From: Lachnospiraceae bacterium
GTDB taxonomy: Bacteria > Bacillota_A > Clostridia > Lachnospirales > Lachnospiraceae
Reading direction: 5' to 3'
DNA: 7,380 nt
Assembly: GCA_021770615.1 (NCBI GenBank)
Contig: JAETQR010000089.1
Location: forward strand, 1-7,380
Shown here: positions 6,358-7,380 of the stretch, in pieces
Numbering within the stretch: position 1 is the stretch's first letter
How the letters are laid out: each line of letters starts with the position of its first letter
Notes under the pieces: generated by a model
What the model saw: the letters and a program-made list of their open reading frames with translations, nothing else
Told to the model about the DNA's origin: nothing
Database searches by the model: none
Made by a program: the position numbers and the translations under genes

Positions 6358-7085
6358 TGTAACGCCTCCTTCCGGCAGAAATCCATATATGCCTTCTGTA
6401 CTTCCTCGCTGCTCCTTCTGGGAATGGGGATCTTTGTACCATTTAGCAGTTCAACGGTACCGGTAGAAATTTTCCGCACAAAGGCAAAATTGGCAATATA
6501 AGAAGCTCCTACCCTGATAAATTCAGAGAACGGCCGCATTTCCTCAAACATCTGTGATAATTTCCCGCGCAGCCGGAGGATTTTACCGGAGGAAAGATTC
6601 AATAACAGATAATGTCCCTGCGACTCTACAAATACGATCTCACTCGTACACACACGGTACATGCCGTCCACACAGGCAATCGAAAGGAAATTGCGGGCTT
6701 CTGTTTTTTGTACGGCACGGTCAAGGGCGGCGTCAAACTGCTCCTGTGTAAAAGGTTTGAGCACATAATGAGTGGCATTCATTGCAAATGCCTCCACCGC
6801 ATATTCGTCGCTTGTTGTCAGAAAAATGATACCTGTATCCGGATTTTTTGCAAGCATTTCCTCTGCAACATCCGTTCCGAGCACGCCGGGCATGCAAATA
6901 TCCAAAAGGGCGATGTCATAAATCTTTTCTTTTTTTATGGCACTTAAAATATCCATCGCTGTACGATACTCATCAATTTCAAAATGCAGTTCCGGGTGCA
7001 GCTTTATATAAGTCTCCAAAGCTGTTTTGATCTTTTCCAGTTCTCCTTGTATATCATCGCATACCGCCACCTTTATCAGGGACAT
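6354..7085 (-). CDS. Orphan LytTR-family response regulator (243 aa)
   Basis: A second cytoplasmic AgrA-like regulator. The receiver domain is at residues 1-128: Asp10-Asp11, phosphoacceptor Asp62 in LLDICMPG, Thr90/Thr91, and Lys110 followed by Pro. The LytTR DNA-binding domain is at about 130-238, with FIRVGASYIANF and then IPIPRR. It shares the VGASYI variant with the other regulator of the window, suggesting paralogues. The ATG at 7085 is preferred because the protein then begins MSLIKVAVCDD, as is typical, with GGTGG 5 nt upstream. A TTG at 7097 also opens the frame but has no ribosome site. No kinase gene is fused or adjacent in its own unit; the only kinase in the window belongs to the next operon. 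Its stop overlaps the start of the 50-residue membrane peptide. The phosphodonor is unknown and could be the downstream AgrC-like kinase or one outside the window. Confidence 0.95.
   Translation of the reverse strand: MSLIKVAVCDDIQGELEKIKTALETYIKLHPELHFEIDEYRTAMDILSAIKKEKIYDIALLDICMPGVLGTDVAEEMLAKNPDTGIIFLTTSDEYAVEAFAMNATHYVLKPFTQEQFDAALDRAVQKTEARNFLSIACVDGMYRVCTSEIVFVESQGHYLLLNLSSGKILRLRGKLSQMFEEMRPFSEFIRVGASYIANFAFVRKISTGTVELLNGTKIPIPRRSSEEVQKAYMDFCRKEALQ
6365..6371 (-). promoter_or_regulatory. Strong Shine-Dalgarno site for the small membrane peptide
   Basis: AAGGAGG on the minus strand lies inside the last codons of the orphan regulator, 7 nt before the ATG at 6357. Its strength and spacing equal those of the best gene starts in the window and are the main reason for calling the 50-residue ORF. 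Confidence 0.8.
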
Positions 7086-7110
7086 TCTTACCACCAACTT
7101 TTTCAGTTAT

Positions 7111-7119
7111 TTTATAACA
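7111..7119 (-). promoter_or_regulatory. Possible extended -10 promoter of the orphan regulator
   Basis: TGTTATAAA on the minus strand is an extended -10 candidate about 26 bp before the ATG at 7085. It resembles the TGTTATAAT boxes before the kinase gene. There is no recognisable -35; that position is occupied by the palindrome at 7120-7150. The leader would be short, about 20 nt. Confidence 0.45.
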
Positions 7120-7150
7120 ATGATGTCGGGGCTTTTGACCCCAACATCAT
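7120..7150. repeat. Imperfect 12-bp palindrome upstream of the orphan regulator
   Basis: ATGATGTCGGGG (7120-7131) and CCCCAACATCAT (7139-7150) flank a 7-nt loop. On the minus strand the single mismatch becomes a U-G wobble, so an RNA stem of 12 pairs is possible there. It lies where the -35 region of the regulator promoter would be. The 10-bp direct repeat ATAACAATGA borders it at 7114-7123 and 7149-7158. It lacks a T-tract on either side, so it is not an obvious terminator. It may be an operator, a leader hairpin if transcription starts further upstream, or a member of a dispersed palindromic repeat family. Confidence 0.6.
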
Positions 7151-7159
7151 AACAATGAG

Positions 7160-7178
7160 TTGCCCGACAAATGGGCAA
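7160..7178. repeat. Short hairpin next to the palindrome
   Basis: TTGCCC (7160-7165) and GGGCAA (7173-7178) form a 6-bp stem around a 7-nt loop. A run of T occurs on the plus strand at 7190-7196, but 11 bp away, too far for a standard terminator. The rest of the roughly 210-bp gap (7086-7297) is AT-rich and shows no supported gene on either strand. Confidence 0.45.
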
Positions 7179-7297
7179 TTTAAAGTAACTTTTTTTGACT
7201 GTACCTTGAAAACTTAACAAATTAGCTTCGTAAATTATCAGACGATTCTCTGGAGAGTATTTTTAATGCACCGCTGCAAGAGTGTGTCCCTTATCTT

Positions 7298-7380
7298 TCA
7301 GGCTTCCTGCGGATTAATGGCAGCACCAGACTGACTGGTCAGATACCGGATTAGTTTTCTTGCATTCATCCCGGCAATCT
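7298..7380 (-). CDS. Possible C-terminal end of an unrecognised protein (partial)
   Basis: From the right edge of the window one minus-strand frame stays open for 26 codons and ends with TGA at 7300-7298. The fragment contains MNARKLIRYLTSQ followed by a small-residue stretch and ends NPQEA. It looks protein-like, with a basic amphipathic segment such as occurs at the end of DNA-binding proteins or recombinases, but the piece is too short to assign a family. The gene would begin outside the window. An open frame of this length can occur by chance, so confidence is low. No clear terminator follows it on the minus strand. Confidence 0.3.
   Translation of the reverse strand, partial: IAGMNARKLIRYLTSQSGAAINPQEA

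Noticed and set aside
5984..6442. A 152-codon minus-strand frame spanning the end of the orphan regulator, the gap and the start of the kinase
   Set aside because: It overlaps two well-supported genes in another frame, runs across a terminator and two promoters, and has no protein-family character. The 50-residue ORF in a different frame has the ribosome site.
7155..7217. Plus-strand 20-codon ORF starting with ATG at 7155
   Set aside because: No Shine-Dalgarno sequence precedes it, it covers the hairpin at 7160-7178, and nothing downstream suggests an attenuated gene.
7246..7266. Plus-strand terminator from a short inverted repeat around CTCTGGAGAG followed by T's
   Set aside because: The stem is only three to five pairs with a mismatch, and no plus-strand gene ends there.

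Overview
The window reads as a stretch of a Gram-positive Firmicutes chromosome, most likely class Clostridia and probably Lachnospiraceae. This is inferred from AGGAGG-type ribosome binding sites, TATAAT promoters with TG extensions, GC-rich hairpin terminators with T-tracts, and the gene families present: LytTR response regulators, an AgrC-like kinase and cytoplasmic-tip chemoreceptors. No species-level marker is present. Every convincing protein gene lies on the minus strand, so the window is read from right to left.

Right end (about 7380 to 6160). A possible C-terminal fragment of an unrecognised protein ends at 7298. It is followed by about 210 bp without a convincing gene, holding two hairpins (7120-7150 and 7160-7178) and an extended -10 promoter. 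Next comes an orphan LytTR response regulator (7085-6354). Its stop codon overlaps the ATG of a 50-residue, single-span membrane peptide (6357-6205) that has an excellent Shine-Dalgarno sequence. A strong intrinsic terminator (6186-6163) closes this two-gene unit.

Middle (6160 to 3971). Two identical extended -10 boxes exactly 30 bp apart, then a tandem 8-bp repeat, precede an AgrC-like seven-span GHKL sensor kinase (6066-4750). Its probable partner LytTR response regulator follows (4720-3971). There is no agrB and no recognisable agrD in the window.

Left part (3970 to 120). After a 148-bp gap with no visible terminator come two methyl-accepting chemotaxis receptors. The first (3822-2113) has an extracellular Cache-like sensor. 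The second (2083-557) has a multi-span membrane sensor, with neither an extracellular domain nor an evident HAMP. A small PGDYG-like protein (513-223) follows, then a terminator (171-131). At the far left a near-consensus plus-strand promoter (5-33) is followed by a plus-strand terminator (78-116), which would give a transcript of about 75 nt.

How the parts may work together (inference): the AgrC-like kinase senses a ligand at the membrane and phosphorylates the adjacent LytTR regulator, which may control itself, the receptors downstream and perhaps the second LytTR unit. The most unusual points are the uncharacterised membrane peptide coupled to the orphan regulator, the AgrC-like kinase and regulator upstream of two chemoreceptors, and the short plus-strand transcript candidate.
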